Shown here: positions 50,528 through 57,991 of the stretch, in pieces
Layout: each line of letters begins with the position of its first letter
Position numbering within the stretch: position 1 is the first letter of the stretch
Origin: Spirochaetota bacterium
Lineage (GTDB): Bacteria; Spirochaetota; Spirochaetia; Treponematales; Treponemataceae
NCBI GenBank assembly: GCA_023443865.1
Contig: JAEZST010000018.1
Span: 1 to 64,000, forward strand
DNA: 64,000 nt
Reading direction: 5' to 3'
The notes under the pieces: model-generated
Seen by the model: the letters and a program-made list of their open reading frames with translations, nothing else
The model's database searches: none
What the model was told of the DNA's origin: nothing
Translations under genes and position numbers: made by a program

Positions 50528-51076
50528 ATGTCCGATTATTATGAGACCCTGGGCGTTTCGCGCGACGCGGGGCAAGACCAAATAAAGAAAGCGTACCGCG
50601 AGCTCGCGTTCAAGTATCATCCGGACAGGAATTCGGGCGACGCCGCCGCCGAAGAAAGATTCAAGCGTATCAATGAAGCCTATTCTGTGCTTGGGGATCC
50701 GGCAAAAAAATCGCGATACGACATGGGCGGTTACGCCGATACGGCCTCGCAATGGGCCGGCGCAGGCCAGGGGCAAAACCCCTTCGGCCAACAGGGCAGC
50801 GACCCCCGCTGGACGGGGCAGTATACGTGGAACTGGTACGGGCCGTTCGGCAGTTCCGGTTCCTGGGGCGAGAGGCCGACGTACCGCCCGTACACGAAGC
50901 AGGAAATTTACGAAATGCTCGTTCGCGGCGTCGCAACCACGGTTTTGGGAGTTCTGCTATTTCGGTTCTCGCTGTGGTTCGGTATTTTCGGGCTTTTAAT
51001 ATGCGTTGGCTCGATCGGCAGGGGTCTCATGAACACCCTGCGCGCGATCAGACTCTTGTTTTCGATGAAGGAATAA
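50528..51076 (+). CDS. J-domain membrane protein
   Basis: This 182-aa protein has an N-terminal DnaJ domain (YYETLGVSRDAGQDQIKKAY; KYHPDRNSGD with the HPD motif; RINEAYSVLGDPAKKSRYD). A Gly/Gln/Trp-rich linker follows, then a hydrophobic C-terminal segment (GVATTVLGVLLFRFSLWFGIF through LLICVGSIG), one or two membrane helices. It lacks the zinc-finger and substrate domains of DnaJ, so it is a type III J-protein that probably recruits DnaK to the membrane. A GAGG site lies nine bases before the ATG. Confidence 0.9.
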   Translation: MSDYYETLGVSRDAGQDQIKKAYRELAFKYHPDRNSGDAAAEERFKRINEAYSVLGDPAKKSRYDMGGYADTASQWAGAGQGQNPFGQQGSDPRWTGQYTWNWYGPFGSSGSWGERPTYRPYTKQEIYEMLVRGVATTVLGVLLFRFSLWFGIFGLLICVGSIGRGLMNTLRAIRLLFSMKE

Positions 51077-51083
51077 AGGGTTT

Positions 51084-51302
51084 TTATTTCTCGCGGTAAA
51101 TGATACGGCCGCGGTTCAGGTCGTAGGGAGATAGGGCGACTTTTACGCTGTCGCCGGGAACGATACGGATATAGTGCTTGCGCATTTTTCCTGAAAGGTG
51201 GGCGAGAATTACGTGTCCATTTTTCAATTCTACCCGGAACATAGTATTAGGAAGGGACTCTTTTACGATACCTTCCACTTCAATAGCTTCTTCTTTCGCC
51301 AC
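51084..51302 (-). CDS. infA: Translation initiation factor IF-1
   Basis: This 72-aa S1/OB-fold protein is highly conserved: EAIEVEGIVKESLPNTMFRV, HVILAHLSGKMRKHYIRI, GDSVKVALSPYDLNRGRI. It occupies the ribosomal A site during initiation. The start is a GTG at 51302, five bases after GGAGG. The gene is not in a ribosomal protein cluster here. It has its own near-consensus promoter, which overlaps that of the divergent TraR/DksA-type gene. Confidence 0.97.
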   Translation of the reverse strand: MAKEEAIEVEGIVKESLPNTMFRVELKNGHVILAHLSGKMRKHYIRIVPGDSVKVALSPYDLNRGRIIYREK

Positions 51303-51342
51303 AATGCCTCCAAAAAAATGCCGAGAAATCTTTCAAATTCGT

Positions 51343-51371
51343 TTGATTTTTACAGATTTCGTTCGTATAAT
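51343..51371 (+). promoter_or_regulatory. sigma-70 promoter of the DksA/TraR gene
   Basis: TTGATT (51343-51348), 17 bp, TATAAT (51366-51371, exact consensus). The predicted start is near 51378. It shares bases 51370-51371 with the -10 box of the infA promoter. Confidence 0.75.
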
Positions 51372-51398
51372 TCTATGGTCTATCTATATATTTGTCAA
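51370..51398 (-). promoter_or_regulatory. sigma-70 promoter of infA
   Basis: On the minus strand TTGACA (51398-51393, exact consensus), 17 bp, TAGAAT (51375-51370). The predicted start is near 51363, giving a leader of about 60 nt. Confidence 0.8.
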
Positions 51399-51412
51399 CT
51401 GGAGTACTTTGT

Positions 51413-51769
51413 ATGGAAAAAGAATTCATCGACCAGATGAAAACCGCCCTTTACGCCCTGAAACAAGAAATTATCGATACCTTAATATCAAATAACGAAG
51501 ACTTTCGCGCGATTGTGGAAGGAATAGACCCCAAGGACTTTGCCGATATAGCTTCCGACGATATGGACCGAAAAATGCTCGAAACCATCGGGACCAAGGA
51601 TATAAAGCGCATGAGATTGATCGATTCGGCCATTAGCAGGATAGAGCAGGGCAAGTACGGCCTTTGCATGAAATGCGGTAAACGCATCCCGAAGGAACGG
51701 CTCGAGGCGATTCCGTACGCGCTGATGTGTATCGAGTGCCAAAGCGCCGACGAGCGGCGTAACCGATAA
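51413..51769 (+). CDS. DksA/TraR-family zinc-finger regulator
   Basis: This 118-aa protein has an N-terminal coiled coil (EFIDQMKTALYALKQEIIDTL; RLIDSAISRIEQGKYG) and a C-terminal four-Cys zinc finger (CMKCGKRIPKERLEAIPYAL then CIEC). DksA-type proteins bind the RNA polymerase secondary channel and tune rRNA and stress promoters with ppGpp. An acidic DDMD lies near the coiled-coil tip. GGAG sits eight bases before the ATG. Its promoter overlaps that of infA. Confidence 0.92.
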   Translation: MEKEFIDQMKTALYALKQEIIDTLISNNEDFRAIVEGIDPKDFADIASDDMDRKMLETIGTKDIKRMRLIDSAISRIEQGKYGLCMKCGKRIPKERLEAIPYALMCIECQSADERRNR

Positions 51770-51790
51770 TCCGGCGGGCGTCGAAACGAA

Positions 51791-51826
51791 AAAGGGAACG
51801 GCTTATGCCCGTTCCCTTTATCTTTT
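51791..51826. terminator. Bidirectional terminator between convergent genes
   Basis: AAAGGGAACGG (51791-51801) pairs with CCGTTCCCTTT (51809-51819), with a T-rich tail on the plus strand and TTTTT on the minus strand. It ends both the DksA-type gene and the PHP phosphatase. Confidence 0.9.
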
Positions 51827-52678
51827 TTAAAGCGACTCGGGAACCCATCCCCCGGAATCAAGGAACCAAAGTTGGGTAAAGCCCGCCTCCCTTGCGGCGC
51901 GATAGGCGCGGTCATAGGCCGAGGTTAGGTCCTTGGCCGCGTGGGCGTCGGAATTGACGGTTAACCGCGCCCCGTGTTTGGACAGGATGGAAAGAAATTC
52001 GGCGGAAGGGTAGAGATCGTCCATGGCTCCCCTGCTAATCGCGCCGGTGTTGATTTCCACGATCTTTCCCGCGCGCGCGATGGCCTTCGCGGTCGTTTCC
52101 AGTTCCCTCCGGTACCACGGGGCCGATTCGTCGAAAAAGCCCAACGCGCCGTTCCTCTTCCTGATTATGTCGGCATGTCCCACGATGTCGAATCGGCAAT
52201 AACCGACCATATCGCGCATCAGGCTCCAATACGCGCGCACGGCCCGTTTGCCGTCGCCTCCGAAGGCCGCGTCCAGGGTCGCCGCGACGGTTTCCGTCGG
52301 TCCGTCCACCGACCACGGTTCGGCTATCTCGCCGGGATAGTCGGCGCCCACGTAATGAATAGAGCCGATGAGGTAATCGATCTTAAAGCGGGCGTAAAGA
52401 CCCTTATCCGGCGCGCTCACGCCGGGAAGATAGTCCGCCTCAAAGCCGCAGCGAATTCTGAGCTTTCCTGCGAACCGGCGTTCCAGTTCCCGGATCTCGG
52501 CCACGTAGGCCTCATAGTCTCCGGGACTCAGGTGCCATTCGGTGGCGAAGGGCCAGGCGGCGTGGGCCGAATAACCCAAGTCGGTCATTCCCGAGGCGAG
52601 CGCCGCCTCCGCCAGTCGGGAAGGCGAATCGCCTCCGTCGCAACGGGTCGTATGGGCGTGATAGGTGGCGAGCCTCAT
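51827..52678 (-). CDS. PHP-family phosphatase, histidinol-phosphatase type
   Basis: This 283-aa PHP metal-dependent phosphatase has YHAHTTRCDGG (HxH site), SAHAAWPF, CGFEADYLPG (Glu), GSIHYVG, FDIVGHADII (Asp-His), EINTG and VNSDAHAAKD. These are all the metal ligands of the HisJ/HisK type. No other his genes are near. It is translationally coupled to a hybrid histidine kinase (ATGA overlap), so a role outside histidine synthesis is possible. Confidence 0.85.
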   Translation of the reverse strand: MRLATYHAHTTRCDGGDSPSRLAEAALASGMTDLGYSAHAAWPFATEWHLSPGDYEAYVAEIRELERRFAGKLRIRCGFEADYLPGVSAPDKGLYARFKIDYLIGSIHYVGADYPGEIAEPWSVDGPTETVAATLDAAFGGDGKRAVRAYWSLMRDMVGYCRFDIVGHADIIRKRNGALGFFDESAPWYRRELETTAKAIARAGKIVEINTGAISRGAMDDLYPSAEFLSILSKHGARLTVNSDAHAAKDLTSAYDRAYRAAREAGFTQLWFLDSGGWVPESL

Positions 52679-55158
52679 GACGGTGCGCCTCCCCCGCCGT
52701 ATTGGGCCTTTAGCGTTGCCTTGAGTTCGGCGAAGGCCTCGCTCATGCGTTTGAACCGCTCCGCGAACCCGTGCGTATTGGTATTGTCGGGGGCGCACTC
52801 GATCTCTTTCGCCGCGGCGGCCAAACGGTTCGCCGTGATATTGAGGGCGCTTCCCTTGATCAGGTGGGCGGTACGGCGTCCGCTCCCGAAATCCCCCCCG
52901 GCCAGGGCCTCGCGCAAGGTTTTCATATGCCGGGTCGTCTGGTCCAGGAAGCCTTCCACCAGGCTTGCCGCGATGGCTTCATCGTCGCCCATGATCTCGA
53001 GATAGGCCTTCGCGTCGAATATCTCGGCGGACGCCGGCTCGTTCGGCGGCGTGTCCTTGTCTTTGGGTCGTTCCGGCATGGCTCCTCCCGCGGGTTCGCG
53101 CTTTTTCGCCTTTGGCACGAAGGTCTCGACGATCCGGTACACGTCGTTTCGCTTATACGGTTTTGGCAATATCTCGTTCATGCCGTAGGAAACGCAATTA
53201 TCGCGCTCGTTTTCCTGGGCGCTGGCGGTACAGGCTATGATCGGTTGCGGGTATTCGTTTTTCCGTATCCACGCGGCGGCTTCGTACCCGTTCATGCGGG
53301 GCATTTGAATGTCCATAAAAACGATATCCACGGCGTTGGCGCGTATCAGTTCCGTTGCCTGTTTCCCGTCTTCCGCCAAGAGTACCGAGGCCCCCGCCTT
53401 CTCGAGGAATATTTTCAGCAGCTTGCTGTTGACCGGGTGATCCTCGGCTACCAGCACCGTAATGCCGGTTAGGTCCGCGACCCGCGCCGAATCGTCCGGC
53501 TGTTGGTCGGGTTCGAAGGCCGCCTTCGGTTTCGGCGCGCCATGACCCGCCGGGACGGTTTGCGCGTTCTCGTCGATTTCCTGCAATTCCCCGATTTCCT
53601 CTACCACCTCGAGGTCGATGGAGGACTGCCAGTGTTCGCGCAGCAGCTCCACGAGCCGGCGCTGCTTCACCGGCTTGTAAAGATATCCGTTGAACCATTC
53701 AAGCAGCTTCATTTTCGCGTCGGCGCCGAAACTGCCTTCCGGTACCATCAGATAAAGCTGGGCCTGATTGATCTCCCTGTTCGCGTTAATCTCCGCCGCG
53801 AGCCGCCAACCGTCCATCTCGGGCATGATCATATCGATCAGGACGATGTCGAACGGCAGCTGCGCGTGGGAAGCCGAACGGAGCTTTCGCAGGGCGAGGG
53901 AACCCGAGGTGGCCCGTTGTACGTTTTCGTACCCCAGGGACGCAAGCATTTTTCCCAGTATATCGAGGGTCTTTTCGTTATCGTCCACGAGGAGGAACCT
54001 CGTTGCGGGATCGAGCTCCAGTGGTTCCGTGACCGGCTGATCTTTCGAGGCCGAAATGGGCAGATCGAACCAGAAAACCGAGCCGCCGCCGGGATTGTCC
54101 TTCACGCCGATCTCTCCGTCCATTAAACGCACGAGGTTTTTGGAGATGGCCAACCCGAGCCCGGTGCCTCCGTATTTGCGGGTAGTCGAGGTGTCCGCCT
54201 GCACGAACTGGGTGAAAAGCTTAGTCTTCACGTCGTCCGGAATGCCGATCCCCGAGTCGCGAATTTCGAAGTGCACCCAGGAATTTTCCCCGTTGCGCGG
54301 GGAAATCTTGTCGCCGGTTTTCCACTCCGCCGATACGGTTATGGAGCCCGTCGAGGTGAATTTGACCGCGTTTTTCACGAGATTCAGCAAAATCTGCTGT
54401 ATGCGGCCGGGGTCTCCCTGGACGCGAAGCGGCAGCTCGGGATCGACGGTAATGCATATCTCCAGTCCCTTTTTGTGGGCTTCCATGGAGATCAGGTCCA
54501 CCGTCCGCTCAACCACGTCGGCGAAATCGAAATCGATGAACTCTATCTTCAGCTGCCCCGCCTCAACCTTGGAGAAATCGAGAATGTCGTTGATAAGGGT
54601 GAGCATGACGTCCGCGCTGAAACGGACTTGTCGGGAATACTCCGTCTGTTCCTCGTCCAGCTTGGTGTCGCCCAATAGCTCCATCATGCCGATTATGGTC
54701 TGTATGGGGGTGCGAATTTCGTGGCTGATGTTCGCGAGGAACTGGCTGCGGGATAGGCTCGCCTCTTCGGCGTTCTTTTTGGCGAGCATCAGGTGGCGTT
54801 CCTTGATCTTCTGCCCCGTCACGTCCTGGATCAGCGCAAAACGGTTGCCGTCGCCCTGTCGGCTCACGAACATGCGGTGCCAGCGGCGGTCTTCCCGCGG
54901 GCCGCTCGGGAATTCGATCTCAAAGTGCGGGGTCCCGTTCTCGAATAGGTATTTAAGCCTGATTCTCGTCTCGGGCGATACCCGTTTCAGGATTACGGTT
55001 CGGATATCGCAGGAGCCCTGTCCGCCCGCCCTAATTTCGGGGAACAGCTCTTCCGCCGGCGGCGTCCAGGACAGGAGCTTTCCGTTTGTCCCGAAGACCA
55101 GGGCGGGTATTCCCGAGGTTTCCAGGTATTTGCCGATCAGGGCGCTTTGGCCGCTCAT
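52675..55158 (-). CDS. Hybrid histidine kinase: PAS-HisKA-HATPase-REC-REC-HPt
   Basis: This 827-aa soluble kinase has an N-terminal PAS domain (residues ~10-115) and then HisKA with FLANISHEIRTPIQTIIGMM (phospho-His). HATPase has KNAVKFTS, DSGIGIPDD and GGTGLGLAIS. Receiver 1 has LLVDDNEK and LIDMIMPEMDGW. Receiver 2 has VLVAEDHPVNSK and FMDIQMPRMNGY. A C-terminal HPt has AHLIKGSALN. No membrane segment is predicted, so the signal is cytoplasmic. The ATG lies two bases after the stop of the upstream regulator; an in-frame GTG at 55164 is possible. Confidence 0.94.
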   Translation of the reverse strand: MSGQSALIGKYLETSGIPALVFGTNGKLLSWTPPAEELFPEIRAGGQGSCDIRTVILKRVSPETRIRLKYLFENGTPHFEIEFPSGPREDRRWHRMFVSRQGDGNRFALIQDVTGQKIKERHLMLAKKNAEEASLSRSQFLANISHEIRTPIQTIIGMMELLGDTKLDEEQTEYSRQVRFSADVMLTLINDILDFSKVEAGQLKIEFIDFDFADVVERTVDLISMEAHKKGLEICITVDPELPLRVQGDPGRIQQILLNLVKNAVKFTSTGSITVSAEWKTGDKISPRNGENSWVHFEIRDSGIGIPDDVKTKLFTQFVQADTSTTRKYGGTGLGLAISKNLVRLMDGEIGVKDNPGGGSVFWFDLPISASKDQPVTEPLELDPATRFLLVDDNEKTLDILGKMLASLGYENVQRATSGSLALRKLRSASHAQLPFDIVLIDMIMPEMDGWRLAAEINANREINQAQLYLMVPEGSFGADAKMKLLEWFNGYLYKPVKQRRLVELLREHWQSSIDLEVVEEIGELQEIDENAQTVPAGHGAPKPKAAFEPDQQPDDSARVADLTGITVLVAEDHPVNSKLLKIFLEKAGASVLLAEDGKQATELIRANAVDIVFMDIQMPRMNGYEAAAWIRKNEYPQPIIACTASAQENERDNCVSYGMNEILPKPYKRNDVYRIVETFVPKAKKREPAGGAMPERPKDKDTPPNEPASAEIFDAKAYLEIMGDDEAIAASLVEGFLDQTTRHMKTLREALAGGDFGSGRRTAHLIKGSALNITANRLAAAAKEIECAPDNTNTHGFAERFKRMSEAFAELKATLKAQYGGGGAPS

Positions 55159-55160
55159 GC

Positions 55161-56405
55161 TCACAGGTTGGCCTGTAAAACCTCGATGGCTTTCTTCAAT
55201 ATCGCATCGGGTTTTAGCGGTTTGATCATATAACTCTTGACCCCGGCCGAGAGCACCTTAAGTACCGCCTCGCGCTGGCTTATCGCCGAAAGCACGATAA
55301 TCGGCGTCGCTATCCCGTTGTGCCGCATGTTTTGGAGTACCTCGAAACCGTTCATGCCGGGCATCATCAGGTCAAGGAACACGAGGTCGTATTTCCCCGA
55401 CAGGCCCGCCGGCACGAAGGCCTCCCCGGACTCGAATTGGTCCACGTTCGCCCGTATCGTTTGGAAGGTTTTGCCGAGAACCGTCCGGATCACGATATCG
55501 TCGTCTACCACGGCGATGCGGATTTCCCGCGCGCTGGCCTTCAGCGATTCCAGCTCGCTTTTAAACCGCATTTGAAGCGAGGAAGAGTCCTCCTCGCGGG
55601 TTTTATCCACCGAGAGGATGCGCTCCGATATGACGGTGGAAGAATCGTCCGTGGGGTTCACGTCCTTCAGGAGGGAATCTATGGCCTTCGATAGGTCCGT
55701 CACGATCTGGATATCCGCGTATTCCTTGCTACCGTTGATAAAGTCGCGAACGAAGGGATCGAGCGTAAGGATCTTGATGTTTCGGTTTCTCACGCCCTGA
55801 TCGTAGAGGATGCTGTTCATCAGGTGTTCCAGGTTCGGCGCGTCGATAAAGGAAAGGGAGAGGTCCGTCATCATCATGAGGATCTTCGGGAGCGTCAGGC
55901 CGTACAGATCGATCAATTCCTTGATGCGATATTTTAAAAGGTCTATTTTTTCCCGGTTCAAGCCCTGCGCCAGCTCTATGAAGATGATATTGTCGTTGAC
56001 CCTGGCCTCGAGGATGCACGGGGTATTGTCGATGTCGAACTCGACGCCGAGGATGGGCGATACCATAGAAAAAAGCTGGTCGATCCGCAGGGGCTTCGGG
56101 ATGATTTTACGCACGCCGTATTCCGCGAGCCGGGAAATGTCCTTTTTTTCTATCTTCTGGGCAAGGAGGATTACCGGGATATCCTTGGCGTTCGGATCGG
56201 TCCGTTTAGACTCCAGAATATCGAAAAGGAAACCCTTCGCCGAAAGGAAGTCGATTATTATCAGTTCGGGCACCATGGACCGCATTTTGGAGATGCTGTC
56301 GAGCATTCCCACCCCGATGGAAAGGGCCACGTGCCTGGATTCGAATTTGGAACGTATGTAATCCCTGAATATGTTCGAGTCGTCTATTAACAATACTTGT
56401 TTCAT
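55161..56405 (-). CDS. Response regulator with two receivers and a STAS-like middle
   Basis: This 414-aa protein starts with receiver 1 (VLLIDDSNIFRDYI; probable phospho-Asp in LIIIDFLSAKGF; KPLR). Next comes a ~110-residue STAS-like segment (NDNIIFIELAQGLNREKIDL; TLPKILMMMTDLSLSFIDAP). The C-terminal receiver 2 is canonical (VVDDDIVIRT; LVFLDLMMPGMNGFE; MIKPLKPDAI). There is no DNA-binding domain. The start is fixed by an in-frame TAA four bases upstream (TAATCGATG). A TATAAT box lies eight bases before the ATG. It is first in an operon with the hybrid kinase. Confidence 0.85.
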   Translation of the reverse strand: MKQVLLIDDSNIFRDYIRSKFESRHVALSIGVGMLDSISKMRSMVPELIIIDFLSAKGFLFDILESKRTDPNAKDIPVILLAQKIEKKDISRLAEYGVRKIIPKPLRIDQLFSMVSPILGVEFDIDNTPCILEARVNDNIIFIELAQGLNREKIDLLKYRIKELIDLYGLTLPKILMMMTDLSLSFIDAPNLEHLMNSILYDQGVRNRNIKILTLDPFVRDFINGSKEYADIQIVTDLSKAIDSLLKDVNPTDDSSTVISERILSVDKTREEDSSSLQMRFKSELESLKASAREIRIAVVDDDIVIRTVLGKTFQTIRANVDQFESGEAFVPAGLSGKYDLVFLDLMMPGMNGFEVLQNMRHNGIATPIIVLSAISQREAVLKVLSAGVKSYMIKPLKPDAILKKAIEVLQANL

Positions 56406-56413
56406 CGATTAGT

Positions 56414-56442
56414 ATTATACTAGCGCCTTCAGGATGTTTAAA
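56414..56442 (-). promoter_or_regulatory. sigma-70 promoter ending eight bases before the response regulator
   Basis: On the minus strand TTTAAA (56442-56437), 17 bp, TATAAT (56419-56414), then eight bases to the ATG. The -10 box lies in a 13-bp palindrome, TAGTATTATACTA (56410-56422), which also gives a TATACT on the plus strand. There is no ribosome site, so a leader of only 2-3 nt is predicted. Confidence 0.65.
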
Positions 56443-56453
56443 GAGGAACTTAT

Positions 56454-57002
56454 ATGAAAAGTGCGTACGTGTTTTTGGCCGAAGGATTCGAGGACGTCGA
56501 GGCGATCACCCCGATCGATTATCTCCGTCGCGCGGGGCTGCGCGTGGTGGTCGTGGGCGTAACGGGCAAGAAGGTAAAGTCCGGGCACGAGCTTACCGTG
56601 GAAGCCGACGCCACGGTCGAGGAGGTCCTGCTTTTGCCCCTGCCCGATTTGGTCGTTTTGCCCGGCGGGGGACAGGGAAGCAAGCACCTTTCTGAGTCTT
56701 TAGGGGTACGTACGATCGTCGAGGGAATGATGCACGCGGGAAAGCTCGTGGGCGCCATTTGCGCGGCTCCCGCGGTCGTCCTCGGGGGCTGGAGCCTGCT
56801 GGTCGGCCGAAAGTGGACCTGTTACCCCGGCTCTGGCGACAGCCTTCGGCCCGCGCCACTCGAAGACCGGGTGGTGGTCGACGGAAACCTGATCACGTCG
56901 CGGGCGGCCGGAACGGCGGAAGAGTTCGCCCTGGTGCTGGTCGCGCATACGGCGGGCGAGTCGATCGCCAATAAGCTGAGAATCGGGTTGCTTGCCCGTT
57001 AG
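56454..57002 (+). CDS. DJ-1/PfpI-family protein
   Basis: This 182-aa protein of the DJ-1/ThiJ type has AEGFEDVEAITPIDYLRRAG (with the conserved Glu), LPGGGQGS and the nucleophile elbow GAICAAPAVVL (Cys near residue 105). Members act as deglycases, chaperones or redox sensors; the exact activity is uncertain. AGAGGA precedes the ATG. Its stop overlaps the stop of the convergent PfkB gene in the four bases TTAG. Confidence 0.92.
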   Translation: MKSAYVFLAEGFEDVEAITPIDYLRRAGLRVVVVGVTGKKVKSGHELTVEADATVEEVLLLPLPDLVVLPGGGQGSKHLSESLGVRTIVEGMMHAGKLVGAICAAPAVVLGGWSLLVGRKWTCYPGSGDSLRPAPLEDRVVVDGNLITSRAAGTAEEFALVLVAHTAGESIANKLRIGLLAR

Positions 57003-57988
57003 CCGATAGCGGGCCTCGCGGGCGGGGGGATGTCGCTGCCGGGAACGCCGAGAACCGCGGCGGCGAAGGCGTTCGCCGTTTCCAGCATGGGGCCCGCCTC
57101 CCCTCCGGCGAGCCATCGATTCAGGAAGGCCCCCGCGAAACAGTCCCCCGCGGCGGTATCGTCCAACGGGGCTTCAACCGCCGTCGCCGAGGGCGCGTCG
57201 ATCATCTCTCCGTCAATCCATGCCTGGGCTCCCGCCGCTCCCCGTTTCCGCACGATGCAGGTTTTCCGTGACCCGTTTTCCGTATACGACGCAAAAAGCG
57301 TACCTTCGCATCCCGTAGGGGCGATGGCTTTCGAAAACTCGTGGGATTCGTCCTCGTTCATGAAAAGCACGCACCGGTTGTTTCGAAGGATAGAATCGAC
57401 CAGGCCGGCCCGGCTTCGGGCGATATCCGCGGACGCGATATCGATGGAGAGGGGCACGTTCAGCGACCGGCACAGATTCGCGATCCTGTCGGTCAGTTCC
57501 GCGTTGCGCAAGACCTGTCCGTCCAGGTGCACGATCTTGGCGTCGGCGATCAGGACGGGGTCGATTTGCTCCGGCCTGAGGGTGGGCGCGGCACCGGGGG
57601 CGCAGGCGACGGCCTTGATGCCGCCGGGCATGCGGATGACCAGGCAGCGGCCGGTCGCGACGGCGCGGCGCTCCAAAAAGGCGCGGATGCCGAACGCCGC
57701 GAGGTCCCGCTCGAAAATCCGCGCCCACCGGTCGCTTTCGCGGTCTTCGGTCCCCGTGCAGCCGACGAAGGCGCACGAGGAGCCCAGGGCCGCGGCGGCC
57801 TTAAGCGCGTTGGAGGCGCCCCCCCCGGAAACCGGAACGGGGCGCGTAACCGCGAGGAGCAGTTCGTCCATCCTCTCGGGAGCGACGTGCGCGGCGGCGT
57901 TGGGATATAACCCCAACGCCGGGGAGATTTCATCGTCGGTAAAACAGAAGATATCTACCAGCGCGTTGCCGATCCCGAGGATATCCAT
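56999..57988 (-). CDS. PfkB-family carbohydrate/nucleoside kinase
   Basis: This 329-aa ribokinase-fold enzyme starts MDILGIGNALVDIFCFTDD and has SGGGASNALKAAAALG (first signature) and DDTAAGDCFAGAFLNRWLAG (second signature with the catalytic Asp; the usual DTxGAGD has Ala instead of Gly). The N-terminal form resembles adenosine kinase and related sugar kinases. The substrate cannot be fixed. The start lies three bases after the ackA stop, so it is co-transcribed with ackA. Confidence 0.88.
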   Translation of the reverse strand: MDILGIGNALVDIFCFTDDEISPALGLYPNAAAHVAPERMDELLLAVTRPVPVSGGGASNALKAAAALGSSCAFVGCTGTEDRESDRWARIFERDLAAFGIRAFLERRAVATGRCLVIRMPGGIKAVACAPGAAPTLRPEQIDPVLIADAKIVHLDGQVLRNAELTDRIANLCRSLNVPLSIDIASADIARSRAGLVDSILRNNRCVLFMNEDESHEFSKAIAPTGCEGTLFASYTENGSRKTCIVRKRGAAGAQAWIDGEMIDAPSATAVEAPLDDTAAGDCFAGAFLNRWLAGGEAGPMLETANAFAAAVLGVPGSDIPPPARPAIG

Positions 57989-57991
57989 GGA

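Noticed and set aside
51827..52678. Evidence for a histidine biosynthesis cluster
   Set aside because: There is only one PHP gene with no other his genes nearby, and it is coupled to a kinase instead.
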